Shown here piece after piece: positions 9,163-20,189 of a stretch of DNA of 64,000 bases (position 1 is its first letter; each line of letters begins with the position of its first letter). The stretch is from assembly GCA_031216915.1 (NCBI GenBank), contig CM062297.1:545312971-545376970 (forward strand). The letters run 5' to 3'. This DNA comes from Pictodentalium vernedei (lineage: Eukaryota > Mollusca > Scaphopoda > Dentaliida > Dentaliidae). The translations under genes and the position numbers were made by a program. Below the pieces are notes generated by a model, which ran no database searches, was not told the DNA's origin, and saw only the letters and a list, made by a program, of their open reading frames with translations.

Positions 9163-9924
9163 ATGTCTGTGTCAACAACAGTGCTCAGATTCAAAGATGA
9201 CTTACATATACAGATCTTCAAGAATGATGCTGGATTAAAGCTGACTTCCCAGGAACTAACCCAAGTGAATCGTGTGGTAAATGCAGCCAAGAGAAAAAAT
9301 TTAGACATGGATGCTGGTGGAAAGAAACAAAGATGTGTGGATACTGGCCGATCAGTAAACAAAAGAATAAAGACAGAAGAACTGACTCCCAATATAAACA
9401 GGAACGAAGTTACTACTGCGAACAAAGTTTCTACAGAAACAAAGAAAGATGTTTCCATTAAGAACGAAGTTTCTACTGAAGACAAGAAAAAGATGCCAGC
9501 TCCCACAAAGAAAGAAGTTTCCACTAAGAACGAAGTTTCTACTGGAGTCAAGAAAAAGATGCTAGCTCCCATAAAGAATGAAGTTACCACTAAGAACGAA
9601 GTTTCTACTGAAGTCAAGAAAGATGTTTCCACTTAAACCACGAATGAAGTTACTACTGCAGATACGAAGGATGTTTCCACTCAAACCACAAATGAAGTTA
9701 CTACTAAGAAGACTGAAGTTACTACCATGAAACAGCTAGAGAAAGAGGAACCAAAAGATGCCAGACAGGAAATTAAAGCAACCAACAAAGCCAAGTTATC
9801 AAATGAGAGAATGTGTTTTATCAAGAACCTAGCCATGCGATGGGAAGAAGCTCCAACCCACAAGAAGATGAAATGGTTAGCCCATACAAGAAGAACTACA
9901 AAGAGAAATGCATTGAGACATTGA
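9163..9924 (+). pseudogene. Gene 4: lysine-rich repeat protein with nonsense codon
   Basis: From the ATG at 9163 (61 bp from its TATA box) the frame is open to TAA 9634-9636, then continues in the same frame to TGA 9922-9924, about 253 codons in all. The N-terminus (FKDDLHIQIFKNDAGLKLT) could be a compact beta-rich domain; a PC4-like single-strand-binding fold is a weak guess. The middle is a run of 10-14-residue repeats built from KNEVSTE and KKKM units. The C-terminus is basic (THKKMKWLAHTRRTTKR). The stop falls in a repeat whose next copy reads VSTQTTNEVTT with CAA, so a C-to-T change explains it. The protein would be strongly basic and probably nuclear or nucleic-acid-binding. Confidence 0.65.
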
Positions 9925-9936
9925 ATTGTATACTTG

Positions 9937-9942
9937 AATAAA
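9937..9942 (+). terminator. Poly(A) signal after gene 4
   Basis: AATAAA lies 13 bp after the gene 4 stop, just before the right inverted repeat. This is the expected end of the last transcript. Confidence 0.5.
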
Positions 9943-9984
9943 AATGAAATGTTATATATATTGTTGTTTTTTTTTATCTACTAC

Positions 9985-11252
9985 CCCAACAGAAGTACCG
10001 GGATGTAAAGTCCAACAAGTATCTCCCCAATACTGAAATGAGTCTAAGAGTCGTTCGAGGAGTCACTCGATCGAGCATTTGCTCTAAGGCTCATTTGCTC
10101 GATGAGCTTCGAGTCGTTCGAGCAATTGCTCATGGAGCAATTACTCTCTTGGCTCTTTGGCTTATTTGGGAAAAAGCCCTACTTACGGAATCCCTTTAGG
10201 CCCTAGAATCCCTTTTTTCTGACATGAGTCGTAGAGTCGTTCGTGGAGTCACTCGAACGAGCAGTTGCTCTAAGGCTCATTTGCTCGATGAGCTTCGAGT
10301 CGTTCGAGCAATTGCTCATGGAGCAATTACTCCCTTGGCTCTTTAGCTTATAAGGGATATTTGGGATAGGTATCCTCAAATAATACAATACCGGGTCATG
10401 GGTATCCTCAAATACTGAAATGAGTCGAAGAGTCGTTCGAGGAGTCACTCGATCGAGCAATTGCTCGATAGCTCATTTGCTCGATGGGCTTAGAGTCGTT
10501 CGAGCAATGACTTATCAGTAACTGCTCGATAGCTTATTGGCTTTGGGACTGCTTTTGTTATACACAAGGGAGATAACCCTGCATACAGACTATGGGAAAT
10601 CAAGCAATCTGATTGGTTAGTTATAATCTAGATATATGAAACAACAAGAGTACTTGGAATAGGGTCAGAACTAACAAGAATAGACCAGAAATAGCTAAAT
10701 ATAGCAATAATAAGGTAAACTGCTCCAGTTGATAGGCTCTTCTACGCTACTGGAGTATACTCTAGAATAAAGGAACATGGCCAGATAAACGATAACTATT
10801 GCATATATAGATAAAAGCAGAGAATTCTGAAAGAATTCGAAATAGTAAAAGTTGGGGTGGATTTTGGTGATTTGGAAGGATTGTCGGGTTGTTTGTGGTA
10901 ATTCTACGAATCGGGAAAATACTCTTCTACAATCGAACATACCCTCCGAACATACCCCGTCCCATTGCAGAAAAATTGGGTAACGTAGCAATCACGTGCT
11001 ACCATAGAAACCAAGATGCGGCCTCCAGTATACAAAATGGCCGACGGAAACACGTGTCACCCTAACAACACGCGCTGCGCATGCGCACTCACACCACGTA
11101 TCACTATGGAGATGACGTCACAAGATGGCCGCTCACGCGGGTTACCAGGACAACACAACATGACGTCACCAGGTCACGTGACATGACGTCACTTCCGGGG
11201 TCCTGCCCGGGATCCTGCCAATGAGGCCCGTTCAGGTACATGCACTACTACT
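9985..11252. repeat. Right terminal inverted repeat of 5-kb element
   Basis: This is the reverse complement of 6237-7505 with scattered changes. TGACGTCA sites at 11113-11120, 11161-11168 and 11184-11191 are retained. A YY1-like site is changed (AAGATGCGGCC near 11013) while another (CAAGATGGCCGC near 11122) is present here and altered on the left. Confidence 0.85.
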
Positions 11253-11258
11253 GCCCAT

Positions 11259-11632
11259 GTCAACTAATGCAGGGCTCTATGTAGATGAAAATCAAAATTT
11301 GGGTCACGATAGCACCAGGGGTGCTGTTTTTGTTGTCACCATATATAATGGATGTGCGCCGCAGTGAAAAAAAACCTACCTCAAAGCTTTGGCTTACAAT
11401 TTGCTGTGTAAGTACATGGGGGTAATAAATAACACTAACCACGATTTAAACAAGTGGTCGATCGTTTCACGGTCACGGAGACACTAGCTTTTTAAATGAT
11501 TAATGAACAGGGATCATTGAGGTTACTTCAGTGTTGTCACAGTCTACAGTGGACAATTTGGGATTTACGAAAATTATGACAATGAAAAAGACATTGGAAT
11601 GAACATCTTGATTCTGTTGATGAAGAACGAAA
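11259..11632. other. Unassigned stretch
   Basis: Flank of the 5-kb element. No gene or repeat recognised. Confidence 0.4.
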
Positions 11633-11640
11633 ATGGATAT

Positions 11641-12032
11641 TTATTTATTTATTGGTGTTTAAGGTCATATACTTATGCACAATGGCTAATCATGACGGTG
11701 GCAGTTTTACGGGTAGAGGAAGCCGGAGTACCTGGAGAGAACCACCGAACAACGACGAGCAGCTGCCAGCTCCCCAACATCGTCACTCCGCACTGCAGCA
11801 CAGGCAGGGTTAGATTGGTTGATACCATCGACGTGCAGTACGCCTAAGTACACGTCGTCATCGTGCCCCCATGTGGACAATCGGGGTTAAGTGCCTTGCC
11901 CAAGGACACAACGCCGGGGTCCGAATTGATCGCTCAGACGGTCACCCATTCGAGGATTAACCGGGCTCAACGTTGTTTAACTTCGGTGATCGAACGAGAA
12001 CGGGTTGCCGGAACACCACCGCGCCTCCGTAG
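11641..12032 (-). mobile_element. SINE with 5S rRNA-derived head
   Basis: The element is in minus orientation. Its tail is the TTTATTTATT at the left and its head is at the right. Read on the minus strand, the head (about 11925-12025) matches the 5S rRNA internal promoter half: CCGAAGTTAAACAACG, then GCCCGGTTAATCCTCGAATG. The body (CTTGGGCAAGGCACTTAACC) is shared with the tRNA-headed SINEs at 23157, 30697 and 50502. ATGGATAT flanks both sides (11633-11640, 12033-12040). Confidence 0.75.
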
Positions 12033-12138
12033 ATGGATATAAAAGATACTTTATCTCGGACGTGAAAGACTTTTGTGAATTCCACTGCCCACTTTCTGAA
12101 GTTTCAAATGAATTTTGATGTAAGCTCTTCCAATAAGG

Positions 12139-12352
12139 AATTGGGGGGCCGTGACAACGGTTACTTATTCCCAGTTCCTTATTCGACATTAGTTATCAAC
12201 CGATAAAATCGGTTGATAACGAAGGTCGAACAAGGGACTGTGAATAAGTAACGGTTGGCACGTCCGTGCGGAATTGATAGGCCAGAGAATGTCGAATAAG
12301 GAACTGGGAATAAGTAACGGTCGTCACGTCCGTTAGGAATTGATTGGCCAGA
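12139..12352. repeat. Palindrome and direct-repeat cluster
   Basis: TTATCAACCGAT/ATCGGTTGATAA forms a palindrome near 12190-12225. GAATAAGTAACGGT with following sequence occurs twice in direct order (about 12242 and 12309) and once inverted (about 12152). It is likely a nested foldback remnant. Confidence 0.6.
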
Positions 12353-12561
12353 GTTGTCGCGGAACGCGTCGTCGTGCGATTTTGATGATTAAGGGAAATC
12401 AATGTTGTCACCAATGCAGGTTCAAGACCATTGTATATATTGAAGAAATTTTCACCTTATATGTTTTTATATTGAAATTTGTAGCGTTTCTCATATTTCA
12501 GCATACGGAAGTGCTCTACTTGTGCGCTTAGTTGTCCCCAATTACTATTCTGGTCGCTCCA

Positions 12562-15500
12562 GTTTGGAAGTTTCCACGGACCATGAATCTGTACAATTTT
12601 CGACGACTGTGTCGGAATATTCGAGCACTAGCTCGATGCATGCAAAATGTGTATTTTCCAGTCATTTACTAGTCCAGGCACATTAGACATAAAAATGAGA
12701 AAGTAAGGAAAAAAATCGGAGAAAGCTGATTTTTTTATATGTTTCCGAGACACACATTGCGGATAAAGTGTGAAAAGTCCCCGCGAATCCGAGTTGAGCT
12801 TTTTTAGTTATAGCGTTTTTTTGATGAAAAAAAAAAAAAAAAAAAAAATTCGACCCAGCTCCATATTTCTCATTCTTATTCGCCTTAGTAGGGTGAGAAT
12901 CATAAATATCGTGCTGAATTATATTGAGAATACATACCCCAACAGAAAATGCCAACTTTGTACCAATCCTCACACTCAATGGTGAAATATTCACGAAAAT
13001 GTACAAAATTACGAAAAATTTTTTATTGTTTTCATACACACAACGGTACACAACGTCCATTAAATCAAATCTACGACAACTTTGGGAGTTAAATTATATA
13101 TCAAAAATTGCAGAAAAGCAGTGGCTTTACAATGATATATAACAATGGTCATTTATTCCATAATGAACTGGTGAAACGTGTGAAATATTAACCATACCCC
13201 CTAAACTCAAATTCAAACGGCATCGACTTTTCTCATTCAAATACCGTATTATAGCATCATTGTTTCAATTTCCATGTTCGATTAAATCACATAATGTGGT
13301 GCTCGCCTACACTCAAGATGCATTGGCATGTAATTTAGGGGCAATTGGTTCGATCATGGCTGGTAGCGGCTTGGATGAACTTTGGGGGACTGTTTATGCT
13401 GGTGGGTCAATCCATCATTTGATCAGTCATGCATATTCAAGAGCAGTTCGTGCCCATTTGCTAACACAAATTGCCATTACAAAACTTGTGTTTGAAGAAA
13501 GCCGAACTCTAGATAACATAGACTGCACAGAAGTCAATGAAATATTCTGTGGACTTGCCAGAGGTGACTGTACAACAGCTGACGCTGTCATTCAAGAAAG
13601 TGTCAACCATCTACTGTCAAAATTACACGAACTGCTCCAGAATGCGTCCGTAGGACGCACAGGAAAGCTTTGGTACAATACTACGAGCAAATAGGTCTTC
13701 TCCAGTTGTTCTTGAGAGCAGAGCGCACAGGCGACTGGGAACTCCACACATATTGTGTTCGCAATATGATTCCAGTATTTCACGTAGGTGGTCATTTTGC
13801 ATACGCAAAAAGTTCTCATCTCTATTTGCAGCAGATGAATGAGCTAACAGAAATAATGCAACAGGATGATTTGAAGTTGTTCACTGAGAAAGGTTACTTT
13901 ACCATAAGGCGCTCAGATAAATTCTGGGACGGGATATATTCTGATCAGACCATAGAGCAGTGTTTAATGAGAATGTTCAAGCTCCCTGGTGGTCCCACAC
14001 ATGGCAGGGGAATAACCGATAGCACTGTTGCGAAATGGGTAAATGGACTACCTCTTTGCCTTCCGATATGTAATGCTCTCGAAAATTTTGTTCATGTTCA
14101 CACTGGCCATGGCGAACAACACCGGGATCGCCGTCAAAGTTCACAATTGACTGATGCCAATGATATCACCAACTTATTGAACTGGCTCAGAGTGCATTCC
14201 CCCTTTCAGAATAGAGATCCACTACAATTAGTCTCTATAGCGACCGGGCTTGTGGCCGACGAAACTGTGAACTGTGACCAAGTTCGTAAAATTGGTGAAT
14301 GTTGCGTATCGAATGTTGTAAGCAAAACGTTCAACAGCATCAAACTACGACGTGTTGACACTGTGACGTCTTTCGCATCGATGGCAAATAGCATCAAAGT
14401 CCGTGGAAGTAAGGTAGTGATTGACCCCACAATTCTGTTCAACCGCATCACATGTGTTATTCAGTCACAAGCAGAGATGGAAGAGTATCTCAAATATGAA
14501 CTCGCCCCGAAACCACCAGCATTGTTTGATTCTGCTGGAATGAGGAAGACACAGAAAAGCACGCTCGGTAAGATCCTCAAAACATACGGTTCCGAGCAAA
14601 CTAAAATCCCAGAACATTCTCTGTTTGTTGTAGATGGTGGATTTTTATTGAGGGCAGTTGTATGGCCTAAACAGTCGTCATATAAGGACATATGTACATC
14701 ATATTCCAATTATCTAGTGAGACATTTTGGGGCGAACGTCGTGGTTGTTTTTGATGGTTATGCTTGTACAATGTCGACAAAGGGCATGGAACAAGCCCGT
14801 AGATCTAAAGACAGGTATTCCATTGATATCAATATCTCACCCGAGTTACCAGCCACCACACTCCAATCCGATTTCCTTGCAAATGCCAAGAACAAAACCC
14901 AACTGATCGATCTTCTAATGCAGGAGCTATCTGCTATCAATATTCAGTCCAAGCAGGCCGAGGCTGATGCTGATGTACTGATAGCCGAAACTGCACTTGA
15001 CATCGCTCAAGATGACAACAATGTTGTCGTTGTGGGAACAGACACAGACTTGTTAGTCATTCTTACCTCTCGAGTTCAACCGGGATGTAATATTCACATG
15101 ATGTATTCCATTACCCCAAACTTACTAGTTTCAGTTAGTGAAATAGCAACCAAAATGGGTGACCATAGAAGCAACCTCCTTGTAGCACAATCTATAAGTG
15201 GTTGTGACACTACTTCTGCACTCTTTCGAGTTGGTAAGAAGAAAGTATTCAGTACAATTGTCTCCGATGTTACTAGCGACTCACAACAGTATGTCAACAC
15301 AATTTTGGCGGATGACAGTACACCAAGTGCAGTAGCCGCTGCCGGGGAACAACTTCTCCTGATCTTATACGGGAGTAAAACTGTTTCCTCTCTCGACCAA
15401 TATAGATATGTCACTTACAAGCGTTATGTAGCAAAATCTAAACTGAATAAACCCATCGACCTAGCCTCACTCCCACCAAGCAGCGATGCTGCACAACATG

Positions 15501-16560
15501 TCTACAGATGTTATCTCCAGGTCCAACAATGGCTGGGTACTTCGCTTCCTCCGACGGATTGGGGGTGGTCGCTAGACAGTGGGCTTCTTGTACCGACTGC
15601 AGCCACAAAGCCATGTGCCCCGATAACCTACTGAATCTGATCAGTTGTGGTTGCAAGAGTGCTTGTACAAAAAGGTGTGGGTGTAAGAAGGCAGGACTCT
15701 CTTGCTCAGGTTTGTGTAATTGCAGTTCGGATTCTTGTAACAACCACAGAAACACTGTCCTGTCGGAAATTTCTGAGTTCGATGAATAATATGTATATAG
15801 GTCATGTCATTTCTGTATATAGCGTTGATATTAGTCAATGTAACTTAATCCATGTTGATTGATTTGTACATTCTGTAAATATTATTTATTGATTTTTGTA
15901 CATTCTGTAAATATTATTTATTGATCTAATGCTGCCAGACACAGACGTGTCTGTTCGGTCCCAAGCCCGAAAATAGTTGAGTTCTCATGCTGACGAATTT
16001 TATGCCAAAAGGGGAACTCGGCCAGAAGCAGAGGGGGTCTTCCATAATGTCTATTTTGTAAGCAATGATAAAAGTCTTCAAATGGTGGTGGATTTTTTAT
16101 CGTCTGTCCAACTAACATCCCGTTCTGTACTACGACCCTTTGGGCAAATCCGTTAGGAAAATCGTCATTTTTTGCGTAAATCCGATACTTTTTTGTGAAT
16201 TTTCAATAATTTTTCGCAGAAATTGTCACAGAATGCACATTTTCCTCTAGGTAAATGTATATTAGACATTATGTAGCTCGAAATACGCGTAAACAAAAAA
16301 TACAGTTGGATCAATTCGAGGTTACAAAGTTCGTGCGATTTGTTTTTATTTTTTTCAAACGCGTTTTCGAAAAAAGGCTGTAGAAAAAAAGCTCAACTGG
16401 GATTTTAGGGGACTTTTGTCTAATCGTTCAGTGACATGTACTCGATATTCCCTGAAAAAATCAGCTTTCTCCGATTTTTTTCCCTAGTGAAACCTAATGT
16501 TCTTGGGCTATACGGTCAAGGATAATTTGTACATTCAGGGAGAGATATTCGCTTCCAAAC
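12562..16560. mobile_element. Candidate DNA transposon with PIN-like/CXC gene
   Basis: Imperfect inverted repeats face each other: 12562-12830 on the left and about 16365-16560 on the right. The best stretch is GGAAAAAAATCGGAGAAAGC at about 12708, whose complement is near 16460-16490. AAAAGTCCCC and AGTTGAGCTTTTTT also match in order. The broken gene 13260-15789 lies between them. The outer limits and a target duplication could not be fixed. The gene family is, to my knowledge, multi-copy in several invertebrate genomes, which fits a mobile carrier; no classical DDE transposase is visible. Confidence 0.55.
13260..15789 (+). pseudogene. PIN/FEN1-like nuclease-fold protein with CXC domain, two frameshifts
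   Basis: Coding signal continues for about 840 codons over three frames: 13260 to about 13675, about 13672 to 15621, and about 15620 to 15789. Both shifts look like single-base losses. The middle part holds VVDGGFLLRAVVW, VVVFDGYACTMSTKGMEQ, EADADVLIAETALD, VVVGTDTDLLVIL and SGCDTTSALF. Spaced acidic residues followed by a GCD motif are what one expects of the XPG/FEN1 branch of the PIN fold. The last part is cysteine-rich (SCGCKSACTKRCGCKKAG, then CSGLCNC) like the tesmin/TSO1 CXC domain, a zinc-binding DNA-binding module. A nuclease or nuclease-like DNA-binding role is plausible but unproven. The true start is unknown and the N-terminus may be truncated. It sits between inverted repeats, so it may be the main protein of a mobile element. 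Confidence 0.7.
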
Positions 16561-16741
16561 GTGCAAAGTTATTTCCGAAATGTGTGTTTCTCACTGATTT
16601 CTAACAGGATTACTGTTACGCACATTGGTCACATACAGACTCGGTCACTCGGGAGTTGCTTTAAACAAACAATGCTTTACAACCATAAGAAATTCTCGAA
16701 AGTTTTTAAGTACTCGATTCCTTGCAATCACCGATCACTTT

Positions 16742-17002
16742 TTAACCCTTTACTCGACGAACCGGCCACATCCGCCCGCGTAATATACAAATTCAGCAGC
16801 TGAACAAATATTATTTTCAAAATATTTCAACAAAACCATATCATGTGACCCTTCTTTGGAACGAGCTCATCGAGCTCGTTCCAATGAGGGGGTCACATGA
16901 TATTGTTTTGTTGAAATTTTTAAAAAAATTAAAATTTTAAAAATTTAAAATGATATTTAAAATAATAAATTTTGATATCATCTGCGCTGAGTAAAGAGTT
17001 AA
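16742..17002. mobile_element. Complete TTAA foldback MITE, family B
   Basis: It is bounded by TTAACCCTTTACTCG and GTAAAGAGTTAA. The centre GAGCTCATCGAGCTC is the same as in family A, but the arms read GGGTCACATGATAT instead of GGGTCATAACCTATG. The outer arms (GGCCACATCCGCCCG) also differ. Confidence 0.8.
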
Positions 17003-17349
17003 AGTGTATACATGGATGTCTGTGAAAAATGACTATGTTGATGATGTGCACATTTTTCATGGCAATACTAATTGAATACTTACAACATATTCTAGTAATT
17101 ATTGGCAAAAACAAGTGCCGAGGTTGGAAATTTTATACAGTGGCATTAGTTCTAATGATATGTAAACACCATGACTTTTGATGACGTGGAAGCTGTTACG
17201 CTGTGACTGTGATTGGGAGGAGTCACCACGTTCATTGATTTGGCGCCTCTTGGGGGTGGGGGAGGGCTGTTTGAATGGCGACGTTTTTCGCTAACGTTCC
17301 AGAAATCCAGTTGTATAGAAATCAGTGAAGTTTCCCAAGATCCCGATTG

Positions 17350-17588
17350 TTAACCCTTTAAACTCTAGTGGTATATCCCATGCCTGTTCAATGGCAGCAA
17401 TAAGAAGAGTCCACGTTCATTATTTGGGGTAGGCCAATCAATATTTTCAACGTGCAGCCTCGGGGCTGCACGTTGCAAATATTGATTGGTCTACCCAACA
17501 CATTTACTGAACAGCCATCCTATTTAATGACATTATGACGTATCATGTTCCTCATCGGAAAAACGACCGCTGGAGTTCAAAGGGTTAA
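17350..17588. mobile_element. Complete TTAA foldback MITE, family C
   Basis: TTAACCCTTTAAACTC opens it and GTTCAAAGGGTTAA closes it. The centre is CAACGTGCAGCC facing GGCTGCACGTTG. Related copies are at 48692-48951, 35662 and 38399. It shares only the terminal TTAACCCTTT with families A and B. Confidence 0.8.
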
Positions 17589-17678
17589 AATACATCCGAA
17601 GTGTTTGTAGCTACTGACCTCTTTTATTTGTTGTACTTGACATCATTAGAGGGGATCTGTAATTTCAAATTTAGATTA

Positions 17679-18110
17679 TTAGATGAATTGGGTTAATTTC
17701 AGTAGATTTTCGCGAAATTGTCGGAGATTCTGTTTTTGTCGAGTTAAATTCCACACATCATTGTTTTGCCCATTTCCGTTTACTTTCCCTATCGGTACTT
17801 GAGTTAGGGTTTCCACAGCAAGGTAGAGGAAAGTGTCGTCTGCAAGCAGTCGCATATTATGATATACGCGGCCGGCAATGTCCTTTATATGAATTAAAAA
17901 TGTAAGAGGCCCCATTATCGATCACCTCAAACACTTCTCCGAGAGAAGAAGAGAAGCGTGATCACAATGCATCGCTGCCTGTCATTCAAGTAGGATTCAA
18001 ACCACTCGCACAGCTGTCCACCGATGCCTGTCACTTGCAGCCTGAAAGGAACCCCAGGTCATACTTTATCCAAGGTTTTACTGATAAGACAAATCATATT
18101 TATTTACGCT
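17679..18110 (-). pseudogene. LINE reverse transcriptase fragment
   Basis: Minus-strand pieces give IGGQLCEWFESYLNDRQ (thumb/palm helix preceding motif B), then GPLTFLIHIKDIAG and LLADDTFLYLAV, the catalytic motif C with DD retained. This is the motif order of a Jockey/CR1-type non-LTR reverse transcriptase. At least one frameshift separates the parts, and both ends are missing. It lies just left of the 3.5-kb foldback element. Confidence 0.7.
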
Positions 18111-18228
18111 TATCAAGGATTGTAGATTGAATTTTTGATATCGGTTAACTGTAGTACAGCCATGAAGCCATACTAAAAACAACTGAGTAACGCATTTGGT
18201 TCATGAAAAGAAAGAACGACTGTTACGA

Positions 18229-18450
18229 CCCGTAATGTAATAAATGCCCATAATGTAATACCTACCCATAATGTAATACAAAAACGACCCATAATGTAAT
18301 ACGAACCCATAATGTAATAAAAAACGACCCATAATGTAATAAATGTAATAACGTGTAATAAATGTTAGGTACCCATAATGTAATAAAAATTTTAAAAAAT
18401 TAGATACAAATTACACTTTTCCAGGCCCGTAATGTAATAAAATTCTAAGT
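18229..18450. repeat. Left CCRTAATGTAATA array
   Basis: About eight copies of CCATAATGTAATA or CCGTAATGTAATA, spaced irregularly at about 15-60 bp. The reverse complement array is at about 21523-21745. Confidence 0.85.
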
Positions 18451-19726
18451 TTGATTTTTGTTTTTTCTCTTTACTCCAGCAGTGCGTTCGGCAACTTATG
18501 ACACATCCTACGCCTTCATCAATGCTGCCAATGGCCCCTATGCCGTACACAGCCAACATGTGTGGGTGTGTTGGGATTATGATGGAGAGTGTTCCGGGAC
18601 CTCGGGCGAGTATACTCTGCTCTGAGTGGCAGGCATTATCCCTCTTCTATTTGTACCACCCGCGCAAACGTCTTCCTCAATAGCCTCTACTGCCCTGCCA
18701 CAACCATATAGGTCTACCTTACCAGACATTCAGTAATTTTGATTCCAGGATGGTCATTTATAACTGCAATCATCATATTCGACCGGCTGTTCACTTGCAC
18801 AAAAGCAATGTGGGTAGCAGGTTCCTACTGTTAACAAATGCAAGTAACTCTGGCCAAAGTTGCTGGGGCAAAGGGTGGAGTGGGTGCCGTGGGATTTAGG
18901 TGCACCAAGACTGGATAGTGGCGTGGGGGTGGGGGGTAGTGTGGGATACAAGGAAAAGATGGAACAGAAGCAAGACGTTGAGTCAAGCGGCGCAGAGGAA
19001 TATCGGGAGGCGATATGGTAGGTGTACTGGTTTTGGGATAAGGGATATCCTATAGCTCGATGGGATTTGGATTAGGCTACTTTCCTCCAAATTAAGCGTA
19101 CGATCTATCCCCTGTCTCTCCAGTTTTCACTACCTGAGCAAATTAGTCATTTCCCTGAACTGTACTACTATAAGTTTATGTCACACCCGCCGCACCTGGA
19201 AACCAATGAGCCCGATCCCAGGATGACATTTAATAACGACCACATCATATTCCCGATCCTGTGATAACATGTGTCAAGTAATATTATTAGTCCACCACAC
19301 GGCCTTCCAATTAAACTACCTACAGTCATGGCAGTTCCTGGCGGTTGGCAGGGACTTCCTGCCAACCGCCTACTCTATCACATCGACTATTCGCGTATTC
19401 ATCTCCGCTATTGTGCCATCTTCTCCTAAGTTACACTCAAACAACATACATAGCTAGACACGAGGAGTAACATGGGCGTATCCGTTTGACCGGGTGTGTG
19501 ACTTTGACCATCAAACCGGAAACCTTGAACCTGTGTATCGGCTCCTGCTAGGCGATTGTCCTGAAACTTGGTGTGTGGTTCGGGCGCCCAACAATTTCGC
19601 CACACCCGATGCCCGTCATGTGTGACCTTGATATTCAAACCGTTGACCTTGAACCTGTATCTCGGTTCAAGCTGAAGCTGGGCCGATTTTCGTGAAACTT
19701 GGTATGTGGGAGTAGTTCAGGACGCT

Positions 19727-19731
<5 letters not shown>

Positions 19732-19807
<76 letters not shown>

Positions 19808-19812
19808 GAGAG
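19732..19812. repeat. TA and GA microsatellite at foldback centre
   Basis: (TA)n at about 19730-19776 runs into (GA)n to about 19812. It marks the symmetry centre of the 3.5-kb element. Confidence 0.9.
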
Positions 19813-20189
19813 TGAGAGCCCCGAACTACCCCCACATACCACGTTTCACGCAAATCGGCCCAACATGAGCCGAGATATAGGTTCAAGGTCAACGGGCATC
19901 GTGTGTGGCAAAATTGTTGGGCGCCCGAACCACACACCAAGTTTCATAAAAATCGGCCCATACACAGGTTCAAGGTCACCGGATTGATGGTCAAGGTCAC
20001 ACCTCACGGTCAAACGGATATGCCCATGTTACACCTGGTGTTTAGCTACGTATGTTGTTTGAGTGTAGCCTAGGAGAAGGTGGCAAAATAGCGGGGATGA
20101 ACACGCGAATAGTCGATGTGATAGAGTATGCGGTTGGCAGGAAGTTCCTGCCAACCGCCAGGAACTGTCAGGAAATGTAGGTGGTTCAA

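Larger units (their letters stand above)
6237..11252. mobile_element. 5.0-kb Polinton-like non-autonomous element
   Basis: The two ends are long inverted repeats of almost identical length, 6237-7505 and 9985-11252. The element starts AGTAGTA and ends TACTACT, and is flanked by the 6-bp direct repeat GCCCAT (6231-6236, 11253-11258). AG...CT ends and 6-bp target duplications are the hallmark of Polinton/Maverick elements, whose integrase makes 6-bp staggers. The unique centre (7506-9984) carries four small plus-strand genes, each with its own TATA/initiator cassette. I see no integrase, DNA polymerase B, packaging ATPase, protease or capsid gene. It therefore looks like a non-autonomous satellite of a Polinton or adintovirus-like parent, or a new small lineage. 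Only one of the four genes is undamaged. Confidence 0.8.

Noticed and set aside
9132-9632. 166-codon minus-strand frame rich in SFLVETSF repeats
   Set aside because: It is the antisense shadow of the lysine-rich repeats of gene 4, which has the promoter cassette on the plus strand.
18229-18450. CCRTAATGTAATA series as a CRISPR-like array
   Set aside because: Repeats are too short (13 bp), spacers are irregular, and the same array is mirrored at the other end of a foldback element in eukaryotic DNA.
19635-19987. Open frames with long YIYIYI or SLSLSL runs
   Set aside because: They are translations of the TA/GA microsatellite on both strands.
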